From Xylophilus ampelinus (lineage in GTDB: Bacteria; Pseudomonadota; Gammaproteobacteria; Burkholderiales; Burkholderiaceae_C): a stretch of DNA of 64,000 nucleotides. Position 1 is the stretch's first letter; each line of letters opens with the position of its first letter. This document shows positions 54,891 to 63,708 of the stretch, piece after piece. The position numbers and the translations under genes were made by a program. The notes below the pieces were generated by a model. That model saw only the letters and a list, made by a program, of their open reading frames with translations, searched no databases and was not told where the DNA came from. The stretch spans positions 1 to 64,000 of the forward strand of contig NZ_QJTC01000012.1 of assembly GCF_003217575.1 (NCBI RefSeq). The letters run 5' to 3'.

Positions 54891-55355
54891 CACAACCGCG
54901 CGGGCCTCCATGCTGCGGCCCTCTCCCACAGGCCCCAGCTTCTCGGCCGTCTTGGCTTTGACGTTGATCTGGCCGACCTCGATGTCCAGGACCGATGCGA
55001 TCCGGGCGCGAATGGCCGACATGTGCGTCATGAGCTTGGGGGCCTGGGCGATCACGGTGCTGTCGATATTGCCGATCTGCCATCCCTCGGCCCGGACACG
55101 GCGGATCGCCTCCTCCAGCAGGAGGGCCGAATCCGCGCCGTGGAACCGGGCATCGGTGTCGGGAAAATGAGTGCCGATGTCGCCGAGCGCCGCTGCGCCG
55201 AACAGCGCGTCGGTGATCGCGTGCAGCAGGACATCCGCATCCGAATGGCCCAGCAGACCGTGCGTATGCGGGATCTCGACGCCGCCGAGGATCAGTTTGC
55301 GATCGTCCACCAGGGCATGTACGTCCCAGCCCTCGCCGATGCGAATATTGTTCAT
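54876..55355 (-). CDS. ispF: 2-C-methyl-D-erythritol 2,4-cyclodiphosphate synthase
   Basis: A 159-residue MEP-pathway enzyme. Zinc ligands are in GWDVHAL and [25 protein letters not shown] and [16 protein letters not shown] complete the signature. The ATG at 55355 gives the family start MNNIRIGEG. It lies 50 bases after ispD on the same strand, as in many proteobacteria, although the two proteins are separate here. It complements dxs and ispA at the left end of the window. Confidence 0.96.
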   Translation of the reverse strand: MNNIRIGEGWDVHALVDDRKLILGGVEIPHTHGLLGHSDADVLLHAITDALFGAAALGDIGTHFPDTDARFHGADSALLLEEAIRRVRAEGWQIGNIDSTVIAQAPKLMTHMSAIRARIASVLDIEVGQINVKAKTAEKLGPVGEGRSMEARAVVLLFR

Positions 55356-55405
55356 TTTCGATGTCCGAGAGGATGATGATCGATATGCGGCGCAGACCGG
55401 CGGGC

Positions 55406-56191
55406 TCAACCGCCGCGTCGTACGCTGGCGGCCACGCGCTTCCGGTGGTCCAGCACCGCCTCAGCCAGCGCGAAATCTTCGGGCCAGGTGACCTTGAAGT
55501 TGAGTGCGCTGCCGGTGACCAGCAGCGGATGCAGGCCCACCGCCTCCATCGCGCTCGACTCGTCGGTCACCCCGGGCTCCGCCGTGCGCAGCGCCTGGGC
55601 GAGTATGCCGATCCGGAACATCTGCGGCGTCTGGGCCAGCCATTTGCCGGCGCGATCGATCGTCGCTCCGACCCGGCCGGCATCTGCCATCTTGAGCGTG
55701 TCGGACAGGGGCAGCGCGAGCAGGCCCCCGACCGCATCTGCCATGCAAGCGTCGACCAAGCGGTCGATCTGCTCGGTCGTGACCAAGCAGCGTGCGGCGT
55801 CGTGCACCACCGCCCAGTCTTCGTCCGAGGCGCCCCCTGCCTGCAGGGCGGCCAGCCCGTTGGCCACGCTGTCCGCCCGCGTCGCGCCTCCGCACGCGGC
55901 CACGCGCCACCGCCCATCGAGCGGCGCGTGTTGCGCGAAGAACCGGTCGCCCGGAGCGACTGCGACGACCCCGCCGGCCAGGCGTGCCACACCCGCGAAA
56001 GCCGCGAGCGTGTGGAGCACCATCGGCCGGCCGGCCAGAAGCCGGTATTGTTTCGGCTCGCCCCCGCTCCCGGCACGCGCACCGATGCCGGCGCAGGGCA
56101 CGACGGCCCATACACGTGCCGACGACGAAGATGCGGTCGGGAAGAACGGATCGGGTGCCGCCGGGGTGGTTGTAGGAATAGGCGCAGACAT
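55406..56191 (-). CDS. ispD: 2-C-methyl-D-erythritol 4-phosphate cytidylyltransferase
   Basis: A 261-residue nucleotidyltransferase with [26 protein letters not shown] (the family G-x-G-x-R/K loop, slightly longer than usual), [10 protein letters not shown], and the C-terminal [11 protein letters not shown] and [14 protein letters not shown]. The ATG at 56191 leaves a 20-residue Pro/Ser/Thr-rich head before the fold. First gene of the ispD-ispF unit, divergent from mfd. Confidence 0.95.
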   Translation of the reverse strand: MSAPIPTTTPAAPDPFFPTASSSSARVWAVVPCAGIGARAGSGGEPKQYRLLAGRPMVLHTLAAFAGVARLAGGVVAVAPGDRFFAQHAPLDGRWRVAACGGATRADSVANGLAALQAGGASDEDWAVVHDAARCLVTTEQIDRLVDACMADAVGGLLALPLSDTLKMADAGRVGATIDRAGKWLAQTPQMFRIGILAQALRTAEPGVTDESSAMEAVGLHPLLVTGSALNFKVTWPEDFALAEAVLDHRKRVAASVRRGG

Positions 56192-56319
56192 GCGGGCAAG
56201 CGGGGCGGGCGGGCGGCAGGAAAAGAGCCGCCATTCTAGAATCGACCGCATTGCACGCACCCCCCACCACCCGGTCGGGGGTGCTTCCTATTTGCCTAAA
56301 ACGATAGTCTGCTTCCCGT

Positions 56320-59300
56320 ATGGATCTGCCGCGTCTGGTACCCGGAAAACGTTTCACCCTGCGCCGCCCGCCGGGCTCGGCCGACGCGCTGCTGCTGGCA
56401 CAAATGGGGATGCAGGAAAAGGCCGCGGGCAAGCGCATGCTGATCGTGACATCGGATGCGAACGATGCCCAGCGGCTGATCGACGAGTTGGGCTTTTTCG
56501 CGCCGACCCTGCGGTGCGCCTTGTTTCCCGATTGGGAGACCCTGCCCTACGACACCTTCTCGCCGCACCAGGACCTGATCAGCGAGCGGCTGGCCACTCT
56601 GTGGCGCATCAGCCAGCGCGATGCGGAAGGCGGTGCCGACGTGGTGGTGGTACCCGCCACCACGGCGCTGTACCGTGTGGCGCCACCCGCCTTCCTGGCG
56701 GGCTACACCTTCCACTTCAAGACCCAGCAGCAACTCGACGAGAACCGGCTGCGCGCCCAGCTCACGCTGGCCGGCTACAGCCATGTGACCCAGGTGGTGA
56801 GTCCGGGCGAATACGCGGTGCGTGGCGGCCTGATCGACCTGTTCCCGATGGGATCGCTGGTGCCCTTGCGCGTCGACCTGTTCGACGACGAGATCGACTC
56901 GATCCGCACCTTCGATCCCGACACACAGCGCAGCCTCTACCCGGTGCCCGAAGTGCGGCTGCTGCCGGGCCGCGAGTTCCCGATGGACGACGAGGCGCGG
57001 GCCAAATTCCGCAACCGGTGGCGCCAGTTGCTGGAAGGTGACCCGACCAAGAGCCGCATCTACAAGGACATGGGCGCCGGCGTGGCGACGGCCGGCATCG
57101 AGTATTACCTGCCGCTTTTCTTCGACGACACCGCGACGGTCTTCGATTACCTGGGCGACGACGCCACGGTCGTGCTGCACGGCGATCTGGAGCCGGCGTT
57201 CCAGCGCTTCTGGACCGACACGCGGGAGCGCTACCGCCTGGTGCGCGGCGATCCCGAGCGCCCGGTGCTGCCGCCCGAGGCGCTGTTTCTGGCGGTCGAG
57301 CAGTTCTATACCCGTGCCAACGCGCATGCGCAGCTGGTGCTGCGCTCCGGCATCGACGACGTCGCCGACAACGCGCGTTTCCAGAAGCTGGGCGAACTCT
57401 CGGTCGTGCGCGGCGCGGACGATCCGCTGGCCCGGCTTAAAGCGCACATCCGCGACACGCAGCACCGGGTACTTTTGCTGGCCGAATCGGACGGTCGCCG
57501 CGAGAGCCTGCTCGACTTCCTACGGGCGAGCGACGTCAACCCGTCGGCGTTCGATTCGCTGGCCGAGTTCGAGTCGCACGGCGACGAGAAACTCGGCATC
57601 GCCACCGCGGCGCTGGTGACGGGCTTCGCCTGGATCGAAGCGGGCATCGACTTCGTCACCGAGACCGAGCTTTTCGCCGCGGGCCCGACGACGCGCCGGC
57701 GCCGGCGACAGGAACAGGTCAGCGATGTCGAGGCGCTGATCAAGGACCTGTCGGAACTGAACGTGGGCGATCCGGTGGTGCACACCGCGCACGGCATCGG
57801 CCGGTACCGCGGCCTGGTCAACATGGACCTGGGCCAGGGCACCCATGTCGACGGCTCGCCGATGCTGCAGGAGTTCCTGCACCTCGAGTACGCGGACAAG
57901 GCCACGCTCTACGTGCCCGTGAGCCAGCTGCACCAAATCGGCCGCTACACCGGCGTCAGTGCCGACGAAGCACCCCTGCACAAGCTGGGCAGTGTGCAGT
58001 GGGACAAGGCCAAGCGCAAGGCGGCCGAGCAGGTGCGCGATTCCGCAGCCGAGTTGCTCAACATCTATGCCCGCCGGGCGGCACGCGAAGGCCACGCCTT
58101 CCGCTACGCGGCGGCCGACTACGAAATCTTCGCCAACGATTTCGGCTTCGACGAAACCGCCGACCAGCGGGCCGCGATCCATGCGGTGATCCAGGACATG
58201 ATCAGCCCTCAGCCGATGGACCGGCTGGTCTGCGGCGACGTCGGCTTCGGCAAGACCGAAGTGGCGTTGCGTGCGGCCTTCATCGCCGTCACCGGGGGCA
58301 AGCAAGTCGCGTTCCTGGCCCCGACCACGCTGTTGGCCGAGCAGCATTTCCAGACGCTGGTCGATCGTTTCTCGAAGTGGCCGGTGAAAGTGGCAGAGAT
58401 GAGCCGCTTCCGCTCTGCCAAGGAAATCACCGCGGCCGCCAAGGGCCTTGCGGACGGCAGTGTGGACATCGTCGTGGGCACGCACAAGCTGCTCAGCGAA
58501 TCGGTCAAGTTCCAGAACCTGGGGCTGCTCATCATCGACGAGGAGCACCGCTTCGGCGTGCGCCACAAGGAGCAGATGAAGACGCTGCGGGCCGAGGTGG
58601 ATGTCCTCACCCTCACCGCCACGCCGATACCGCGCACACTCGGCATGGCGCTAGAAGGTCTCCGCGATCTGTCGGTGATCGCCACCGCTCCGCAGCGCCG
58701 GCTGGCGATAAAGACCTTCGTCCGCAACGAAGGCACCGGTGTGATCCGCGAGGCCGTGCTGCGGGAGCTCAAGCGCGGCGGGCAGGTCTACTTCCTGCAC
58801 AACGAGGTCGAGACGATAGAGAACCGGCGTCGAAAGCTCGAGGAGATCGTTCCAGAGGCACGCATTGCCGTGGCGCACGGTCAGATGCCGGAGCGCGAGC
58901 TTGAAAAGGTGATGCGCGACTTCGTCGCACAGCGTTTCAACCTGCTTCTGTGCTCGACCATCATCGAGACCGGCATCGACGTGCCGAGTGCCAACACCAT
59001 CGTGATCAGCCGGGCCGACAAGTTCGGGCTGGCACAGCTGCACCAGCTGCGGGGGCGGGTCGGCCGCAGCCACCACCAGGCCTACGCCTACCTGATGGTG
59101 CCCGACACCGAGGGCCTGACGAAGCATGCGAGCCAGCGGCTCGATGCCATCCAGCAGATGGAAGAGCTGGGCTCGGGCTTCTACCTGGCGATGCACGACC
59201 TGGAGATCCGGGGCACCGGAGAGGTGCTGGGCGAGAACCAGTCCGGCAACATGATGGAAATCGGGTTCCAGCTCTACAACGAGATGCTCAACGAAGCCGT

Positions 59301-59811
59301 CTCGTCTCTCAAGGCGGGTCGCGAACCGGACCTGTTGGCGCCGCTTTCGGTCACGACCGAGATCAACCTGCATGCACCCGCGCTGCTGCCGGACGACTAC
59401 TGCGGCGACGTTCATCTGCGGCTCTCGTTCTACAAGAAGCTGGCGACGGCCAAGACACCCGACCAGATCGACAACCTGCTCGAAGAGATCGTCGACCGTT
59501 TCGGCAAGCTGCCACCGCAGGCACAGACCCTGATCGACGTGCACCGCCTGCGGGTGCTCGCCAAGCCCTACGGCGTCGTCAAGGTCGATGCCGCGCCCGG
59601 CGTCACCAGCATCACTTTCCGCGCCAATCCGCCGGTGGAGTCGATGCGCATCATCGAACTGATCCAGAAGAACAAGCACATCAAGCTGGCTGGCAACGAG
59701 AAGCTGCGCATCGAGCGCGCGCTGCCCGAAGCGAAAGATCGGGCGCAGATGGTGCGCGATATTCTCCGCAGTCTCGGGCAACCCACCACCCCCACGACAG
59801 CCACCGTATGA
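56320..59811 (+). CDS. mfd: Transcription-repair coupling factor
   Basis: A 1163-residue translocase that removes stalled RNA polymerase and recruits UvrA. The N-terminal UvrB-like module is followed by the RNA polymerase-interacting domain (NVGDPVVHTAHGIGRYRG), then the helicase: Walker A GDVGFGKTEVALRAAF, DEEH in IIDEEHRFGV, TATPIPRT, and motif VI QLRGRVGRS. The C-terminal TRCF domain includes LLPDDYCGDVHLRLSFYKKLA. Length is typical. It overlaps serB by four bases. Confidence 0.97.
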   Translation: MDLPRLVPGKRFTLRRPPGSADALLLAQMGMQEKAAGKRMLIVTSDANDAQRLIDELGFFAPTLRCALFPDWETLPYDTFSPHQDLISERLATLWRISQRDAEGGADVVVVPATTALYRVAPPAFLAGYTFHFKTQQQLDENRLRAQLTLAGYSHVTQVVSPGEYAVRGGLIDLFPMGSLVPLRVDLFDDEIDSIRTFDPDTQRSLYPVPEVRLLPGREFPMDDEARAKFRNRWRQLLEGDPTKSRIYKDMGAGVATAGIEYYLPLFFDDTATVFDYLGDDATVVLHGDLEPAFQRFWTDTRERYRLVRGDPERPVLPPEALFLAVEQFYTRANAHAQLVLRSGIDDVADNARFQKLGELSVVRGADDPLARLKAHIRDTQHRVLLLAESDGRRESLLDFLRASDVNPSAFDSLAEFESHGDEKLGIATAALVTGFAWIEAGIDFVTETELFAAGPTTRRRRRQEQVSDVEALIKDLSELNVGDPVVHTAHGIGRYRGLVNMDLGQGTHVDGSPMLQEFLHLEYADKATLYVPVSQLHQIGRYTGVSADEAPLHKLGSVQWDKAKRKAAEQVRDSAAELLNIYARRAAREGHAFRYAAADYEIFANDFGFDETADQRAAIHAVIQDMISPQPMDRLVCGDVGFGKTEVALRAAFIAVTGGKQVAFLAPTTLLAEQHFQTLVDRFSKWPVKVAEMSRFRSAKEITAAAKGLADGSVDIVVGTHKLLSESVKFQNLGLLIIDEEHRFGVRHKEQMKTLRAEVDVLTLTATPIPRTLGMALEGLRDLSVIATAPQRRLAIKTFVRNEGTGVIREAVLRELKRGGQVYFLHNEVETIENRRRKLEEIVPEARIAVAHGQMPERELEKVMRDFVAQRFNLLLCSTIIETGIDVPSANTIVISRADKFGLAQLHQLRGRVGRSHHQAYAYLMVPDTEGLTKHASQRLDAIQQMEELGSGFYLAMHDLEIRGTGEVLGENQSGNMMEIGFQLYNEMLNEAVSSLKAGREPDLLAPLSVTTEINLHAPALLPDDYCGDVHLRLSFYKKLATAKTPDQIDNLLEEIVDRFGKLPPQAQTLIDVHRLRVLAKPYGVVKVDAAPGVTSITFRANPPVESMRIIELIQKNKHIKLAGNEKLRIERALPEAKDRAQMVRDILRSLGQPTTPTTATV

Positions 59812-60518
59812 CGCTCACGCCCGCTTCACCAGGACTCGTCGTTCGCGACCTGCCCGAGCGCATAACGCTGTCGGACTTCAGGCTCATCGCGTTCGACATG
59901 GATTCGACGCTGATCGACATCGAGTGCATCGACGAGATCGCCGATGTCGCCGGTAGGAAAGCGGAAGTCGCGGCGATCACGGAAGCCGCCATGCGGGGCG
60001 AGATCACCGACTTCCGCGAGAGCCTGGAACGGCGACTGCGTCTGCTGGAGGGCGTGCCGGTCGGCGCGCTGCAACAGGTCTACGACGATCGACTGAAGTT
60101 GAATCCCGGCGCCGAAACATTGGTCGCGGCGTGCCGGCAGGCGGGCCTGAAAATGCTGCTGGTGTCCGGCGGCTTCACCTACTTCGCCGAGCGGGTCAGG
60201 CAACGGTTGGGCCTGGATTTCGCGCGCTCGAATCGATTGGAAATAGCGAATGGCGCGCTGACGGGACGCGTCGAGCCGCAAAGCTGGGGCGACATCTGCG
60301 ACGGGGCAGAGAAGCGCCGAACGGTCCTCGAACTGGCATCGCTGATGGGCATCGGTATGGAGCACGTCATTGCCGTCGGAGACGGTGCCAACGATCTGCC
60401 GATGATGGAAGCATCAGGCCTGTCTGTCGCCTACCACGCCAAGCCCAAGGTCAGAGACCGTGCGATAGTGGCGATCAACGAAGGGGGCCTAGACCGGCTG
60501 CTCGACGTTGTGCGCTGA
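59808..60518 (+). CDS. serB: Phosphoserine phosphatase
   Basis: A 236-residue HAD phosphatase making L-serine from phosphoserine: FDMDSTLIDIECIDEIAD (nucleophile Asp in DMDST), RESLERRLRLLEG, VSGGFTYFAERV, and GDGANDLPMME. The short form without an N-terminal ACT domain. Its ATG overlaps the mfd stop (ATGA), a coupling conserved in Burkholderiales as far as I recall. Confidence 0.95.
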   Translation: MTLTPASPGLVVRDLPERITLSDFRLIAFDMDSTLIDIECIDEIADVAGRKAEVAAITEAAMRGEITDFRESLERRLRLLEGVPVGALQQVYDDRLKLNPGAETLVAACRQAGLKMLLVSGGFTYFAERVRQRLGLDFARSNRLEIANGALTGRVEPQSWGDICDGAEKRRTVLELASLMGIGMEHVIAVGDGANDLPMMEASGLSVAYHAKPKVRDRAIVAINEGGLDRLLDVVR

Positions 60519-60558
60519 CCTGCACGCACAGCAAGCCGCGCACTGGCGACGGTATCGA

Positions 60559-60834
60559 TCAGTCGAGTCCGAAATCGATGGCATCCCGGCGCATCGCCAC
60601 CTCGGGCCGATGGTCACGGAACAGCCTGGAAATACCGTCCCGGCCGCTAGCCGCGCGGAAAAGCAAAGCACCTCCCGCCATGGCCTGCAATACCGAGGTC
60701 ATCCTGCAATCAGTGCGAAGCGCCGCTGCGACCAGTGCGGTGCCGATGCCGGCCACGGCAAGATGCTCGCCAGGCAACCCCGGACGCACGCGGTCGAATT
60801 GTTGCCAATCTTCGATTGCTTCTCTGATACCCAT
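60559..60834 (-). CDS. Small hypothetical protein, two weak membrane segments
   Basis: A 91-residue protein with AAAGGAG 10 bases before its ATG. Two mildly hydrophobic segments, LAVAGIGTALVAAAL (about 25-40) and SVLQAMAGGALLFRAAS (about 47-63), resemble the repeats of DUF2892-type membrane proteins (AGGALLxRxxxG). Function unknown. It lies convergent to serB with a 40-bp gap. Confidence 0.6.
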   Translation of the reverse strand: MGIREAIEDWQQFDRVRPGLPGEHLAVAGIGTALVAAALRTDCRMTSVLQAMAGGALLFRAASGRDGISRLFRDHRPEVAMRRDAIDFGLD

Positions 60835-60911
60835 TGATCAAGACTCCTTTGGACAAGGAAGATGATAGCCACGACTTCATCCCGGCAAGAAGGTGAAGCA
60901 TCTTTGGACAT

Positions 60912-60951
60912 AAAGAAAAGGTCCGCTCCCACGCGACGGGAACGGACCTTT
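60912..60951 (-). terminator. Rho-independent terminator of ssrA
   Basis: On the minus strand GGTCCGTTCCC pairs with GGGAGCGGACC (one mismatch) around a seven-base loop, followed by TTTTCTTT. It lies about 28 bases past the tmRNA 3' end. Confidence 0.82.
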
Positions 60952-60978
60952 GATGCCGACGGTCATCGGCGGTAAGTA

Positions 60979-61365
60979 TGGTGGAGCTGGGGGGATTTGA
61001 ACCCCCGTCCGCAAGCCTTCTTCGTACAGATCTACATGTTTAGCGGTCTGATTTGGATCTCGCTACCGTCACCGCGCAGTCGCACGCTGAGACGGTCGCC
61101 AGTACCCTATTTTCTCGTTCCATGCCAAGGTACCCGACCTGGAACCAGCCGATGTAGATTACCTTGCAGCCTGGAAGCAGTGGATTGCTCCATTACCCCA
61201 TTGCCCAGCCCATCGGCCTGCTGTTGCAAGGCTCACCGGTGTTTAAGCGGCGAGTGCGAAACGTTCGTCGTTTGCAGTTAGTTTGTTTGAATCTGTTTTA
61301 CGAGCGCATTCAGCTCGACATGCACCGCTACGATTCCGAACCCACGTCGAAACCAGTGCAGCCCC
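60979..61365 (-). ncRNA. ssrA: tmRNA (ssrA), trans-translation RNA
   Basis: A 387-base RNA with GGGGCTGCACTGGTTTCGAC at its 5' end and an encoded CCA at its 3' end; the tRNA-like half has GGTTCAAATCC in the T arm. The tag frame runs from GCA at 61275 down to TAA at 61243 and encodes ANDERFALAA, the betaproteobacterial proteolysis tag. It rescues stalled ribosomes together with SmpB. It begins only 12 bases after the stop of the upstream phosphatase gene. Confidence 0.96.
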
Positions 61366-61374
61366 AGGACTCCT

Positions 61375-61401
61375 ATCTTAGCCGTTCCTGGCGGATTTCA
61401 A
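61375..61401 (-). promoter_or_regulatory. Candidate ssrA promoter within the 3' end of the phosphatase gene
   Basis: TTGAAA (61396-61401) and TAAGAT (61375-61380) on the minus strand are 15 bases apart, slightly short of the optimum, and TAAGAT lies nine bases before the tmRNA 5' end. The -35 is in the final codons of the phosphatase. Confidence 0.4.
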
Positions 61402-62061
61402 GAGCGTCAGCAGATCGAAAGGCGATCGGATCACCGCATCCGCCCCCCAATCGTCGACCGATGCGTTGCGGCCGAGGTAACCCCAGGCCGCGGCGACCGT
61501 CACCATGCCGGCGGCCCGGCCGGCCTGGATGTCGCGCTCGTCGTCTCCGACATATACGCACCGCGTAGCATCGAGCCCCATCAGCCTGGAGGCCTCCAGC
61601 AATGGTGCGGGATGCGGCTTGGAATGGGGCGTCGTGTCTCCGCACACGACGGCGCCCGCAGTCTGCAGCAGCGGCATCGACTTGACCAATGGTGCGGTGA
61701 AGCGCGTCGCCTTGTTGGTGACGATGCCCCAGGGCAGCCTCCGCTCCCGGATGCCCGACAACATCGCCTCGATGTCCGAAAAGGCGGCGGTCGACCGGTT
61801 GGCGCGGCTTTCGAACAGGTCGAAGAACTGCTCCCGCATCGCCGGAAACGCCGCATCGTCCGGCGTCATGTCGAACGCGATTCCCAGCATGCCGCGCGCG
61901 CCGGCGCCGGCCATCGGCCGGTACTGTTCCAGAGGTAACGGCACCAGACCTTTTGCCTCTCGCAGCGCGTTGGCCGCAGCACCCAGGTCGGGTGCGCTGT
62001 CGACCAGCGTGCCATCGAGGTCGAACAGAACGGCCGCAAGGTTCGCGAAACGCGCGGTCAT
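61378..62061 (-). CDS. HAD phosphatase, phosphoglycolate / N-acetylmuramate 6-phosphate type
   Basis: A 227-residue HAD-IA hydrolase: FDLDGTLVDSAPDLGAAAN with nucleophile Asp, IVTNKATRFTAPL with motif II Thr, HSKPHPAPLLEA with motif III Lys and VGDDERDIQAGRAAGM. Usually named Gph. In Pseudomonas the ubiG-linked paralogue is MupP, which acts on MurNAc 6-phosphate in peptidoglycan recycling; ubiG overlaps it here by four bases, so MupP is a good alternative. Glycolate genes elsewhere in the window would fit a Gph role. Confidence 0.85.
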   Translation of the reverse strand: MTARFANLAAVLFDLDGTLVDSAPDLGAAANALREAKGLVPLPLEQYRPMAGAGARGMLGIAFDMTPDDAAFPAMREQFFDLFESRANRSTAAFSDIEAMLSGIRERRLPWGIVTNKATRFTAPLVKSMPLLQTAGAVVCGDTTPHSKPHPAPLLEASRLMGLDATRCVYVGDDERDIQAGRAAGMVTVAAAWGYLGRNASVDDWGADAVIRSPFDLLTLLKSARNG

Positions 62062-62774
62062 GCGGTACCGGCCTTCTGCGTCGCCAGCAGGTAGTTCACA
62101 CCGACATCGTCGTTCAGCCAGTAGCGCCCGCTGACCGGGTTGTGGTGCAGACCGCGGCTGTACCGGATGTCCAGCCCGGAGGCACGGCAGTAGGCCGACA
62201 ATTCGCTCGGCTTGATCAGCCGGCCGTATTCGTGCGTGCCTCGCGGCAGCAGGTTGAGGACGTACTCGGCGCTCAGGATCGCCAGAAGGAACGATCGCGC
62301 GTTGCGGTTGATGGTCGAGAAAAAGACCCAGCCGCCAGGCTTCACCATCGTTGCACATGCCTTCACGACCGCCGCCGGATCGGGCACATGCTCGAGCATT
62401 TCCATGCAGGTGACGATATCGAACGCTGCGGGCTGCTCCACGGCGAGGGCCTCGGCACTGATCTCGCGGTATTCGACGTTCGGCGTGCCCGCTTCCAGCG
62501 CGTGCAGCTGGGCGACGCGCAGAGACTTCCTGGCCAGGTCGATCCCCAGCACATGCCCCCCCTTGCGCGCCATGGCGTCGGCCAGGATGCCGCCGCCGCA
62601 GCCCACGTCGACGACCTTGAGCCCGGACAGTGGGACGATGCTTTCGATCCACCCCAGCCGCAGTGGATTGATCTGGTGCAGGGGACGGAATTCGCTTTCC
62701 ATATCCCACCAGCGGTGTGCCAACTCGGAGAACTTGGCCAGTTCGGCCGGATCGACGTTCGGGTTTTCTGTCAT
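62058..62774 (-). CDS. ubiG: Ubiquinone biosynthesis O-methyltransferase
   Basis: A 238-residue SAM methyltransferase acting in both O-methylation steps of ubiquinone synthesis. Family blocks: DPAELAKFSELAHRWWD, FRPLHQINPLRL, motif I VVDVGCGGGIL, VTCMEMLEHVPDP, FFSTINRN and the C-terminal NDDVGVNYL. The ATG at 62774 was chosen; an upstream ATG would add eight residues. It overlaps the phosphatase start by ATGA. Confidence 0.96.
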   Translation of the reverse strand: MTENPNVDPAELAKFSELAHRWWDMESEFRPLHQINPLRLGWIESIVPLSGLKVVDVGCGGGILADAMARKGGHVLGIDLARKSLRVAQLHALEAGTPNVEYREISAEALAVEQPAAFDIVTCMEMLEHVPDPAAVVKACATMVKPGGWVFFSTINRNARSFLLAILSAEYVLNLLPRGTHEYGRLIKPSELSAYCRASGLDIRYSRGLHHNPVSGRYWLNDDVGVNYLLATQKAGTA

Positions 62775-62800
62775 CGGTAGATTTTCTGCGACGCACAATG

Positions 62801-62836
62801 AAAAAAGCCCACAGGCCAGGGCCTGTGGGCTTTTTG
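62801..62836. terminator. Bidirectional-looking terminator between ompA and ubiG
   Basis: GCCCACAGGCC and GGCCTGTGGGC form a perfect stem, with six A on one side and five T on the other. On the minus strand it follows the ompA stop by about 17 bases, so it should end ompA transcription before ubiG. Confidence 0.88.
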
Positions 62837-62852
62837 CCAGGATCCCGAAGAA

Positions 62853-63482
62853 TTAGTTGGCGCGGGTGCCAACCACTTCGATTTCCACGCGACGGTTCTT
62901 CGCGCGGCCTTCGGCGGTCTTGTTGTCGGCGACCGGCTGCTTCTCGCCCTTGCCTTCGGTGTAGACGCGATTGCTTTCGATGCCCTTGGAAACCAAGTAC
63001 GCCTTGACGGCTTCCGCACGACGCACCGACAGCTTCTGGTTGTAGGCATCGGTGCCGACGGAGTCGGTATGACCCACGGCGATGATGACTTCCAGGTTCA
63101 CGCCCTTGACCTTGCTCACCAGATCGTCCAGTTTTGCACGGCCGGCCGGCTTCAGGACGGACTTGTCGAAGTCGAAGAAAGCATCCGCTGCGTACGTCAC
63201 CTTGTTGGCGACCGGAACCTGGGCTGCTGGAGGAGCAGGTGGGGCTACGGATGCCGGAGGCACGACGGCTGCAGGAGCGGCGACCGGAACCAGAGCACCA
63301 TCGCAACCAGGAGCTGCGGTGGCCGGCGTCCAGTTGGCATCGCGCCAGCAATACTCGTTGGTACCGTTTTTCCACACCAGTTCGCCGGTGCCGTTCTTCC
63401 AGTTGTCGATCGTTTGCGCGCCAGCGGCGGAAGCGAGTGCTGCAGAGGCAAACAACATCGCCACTTTGTTCAGTTTCTTCAT
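62853..63482 (-). CDS. OmpA-family outer-membrane/peptidoglycan-associated protein
   Basis: A 209-residue exported protein: signal peptide about 1-22 (cleavage AGA/QTI), a short Trp/Asn-rich segment with C45 and C60, a Pro/Ala linker and the OmpA C-terminal domain (about 95-205) with DFDKSVLKPAGRAKLDDLV, GHTDSVGTDAYNQKLSVRRAEAV and KNRRVEIEV. The conserved Asp and Arg for diaminopimelate binding are present. It lacks the eight-stranded barrel of enteric OmpA. GAGGAGAACC precedes the ATG. It is divergent from gyrA. Confidence 0.92.
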   Translation of the reverse strand: MKKLNKVAMLFASAALASAAGAQTIDNWKNGTGELVWKNGTNEYCWRDANWTPATAAPGCDGALVPVAAPAAVVPPASVAPPAPPAAQVPVANKVTYAADAFFDFDKSVLKPAGRAKLDDLVSKVKGVNLEVIIAVGHTDSVGTDAYNQKLSVRRAEAVKAYLVSKGIESNRVYTEGKGEKQPVADNKTAEGRAKNRRVEIEVVGTRAN

Positions 63483-63708
63483 GGTTCTCCTCTTGGGGAA
63501 AAAGCCGCAGCCGCGCTGCGAATCAAGACGTCGTCAGTGACCATCACCAAAAACGTTGAATTCATTGTGCCATAGGGTCCCAGGGAATCGTTGCCAAAAC
63601 GTCACGCATGCCGTAGGACAGCGACGCATCACCCTTTTATGTTGCAGAGGCACTACAGCGGCTTGCCCGTAAAATCCTCCTTCCTTCCGCCGTCAAAGCC
63701 CATTCTTC

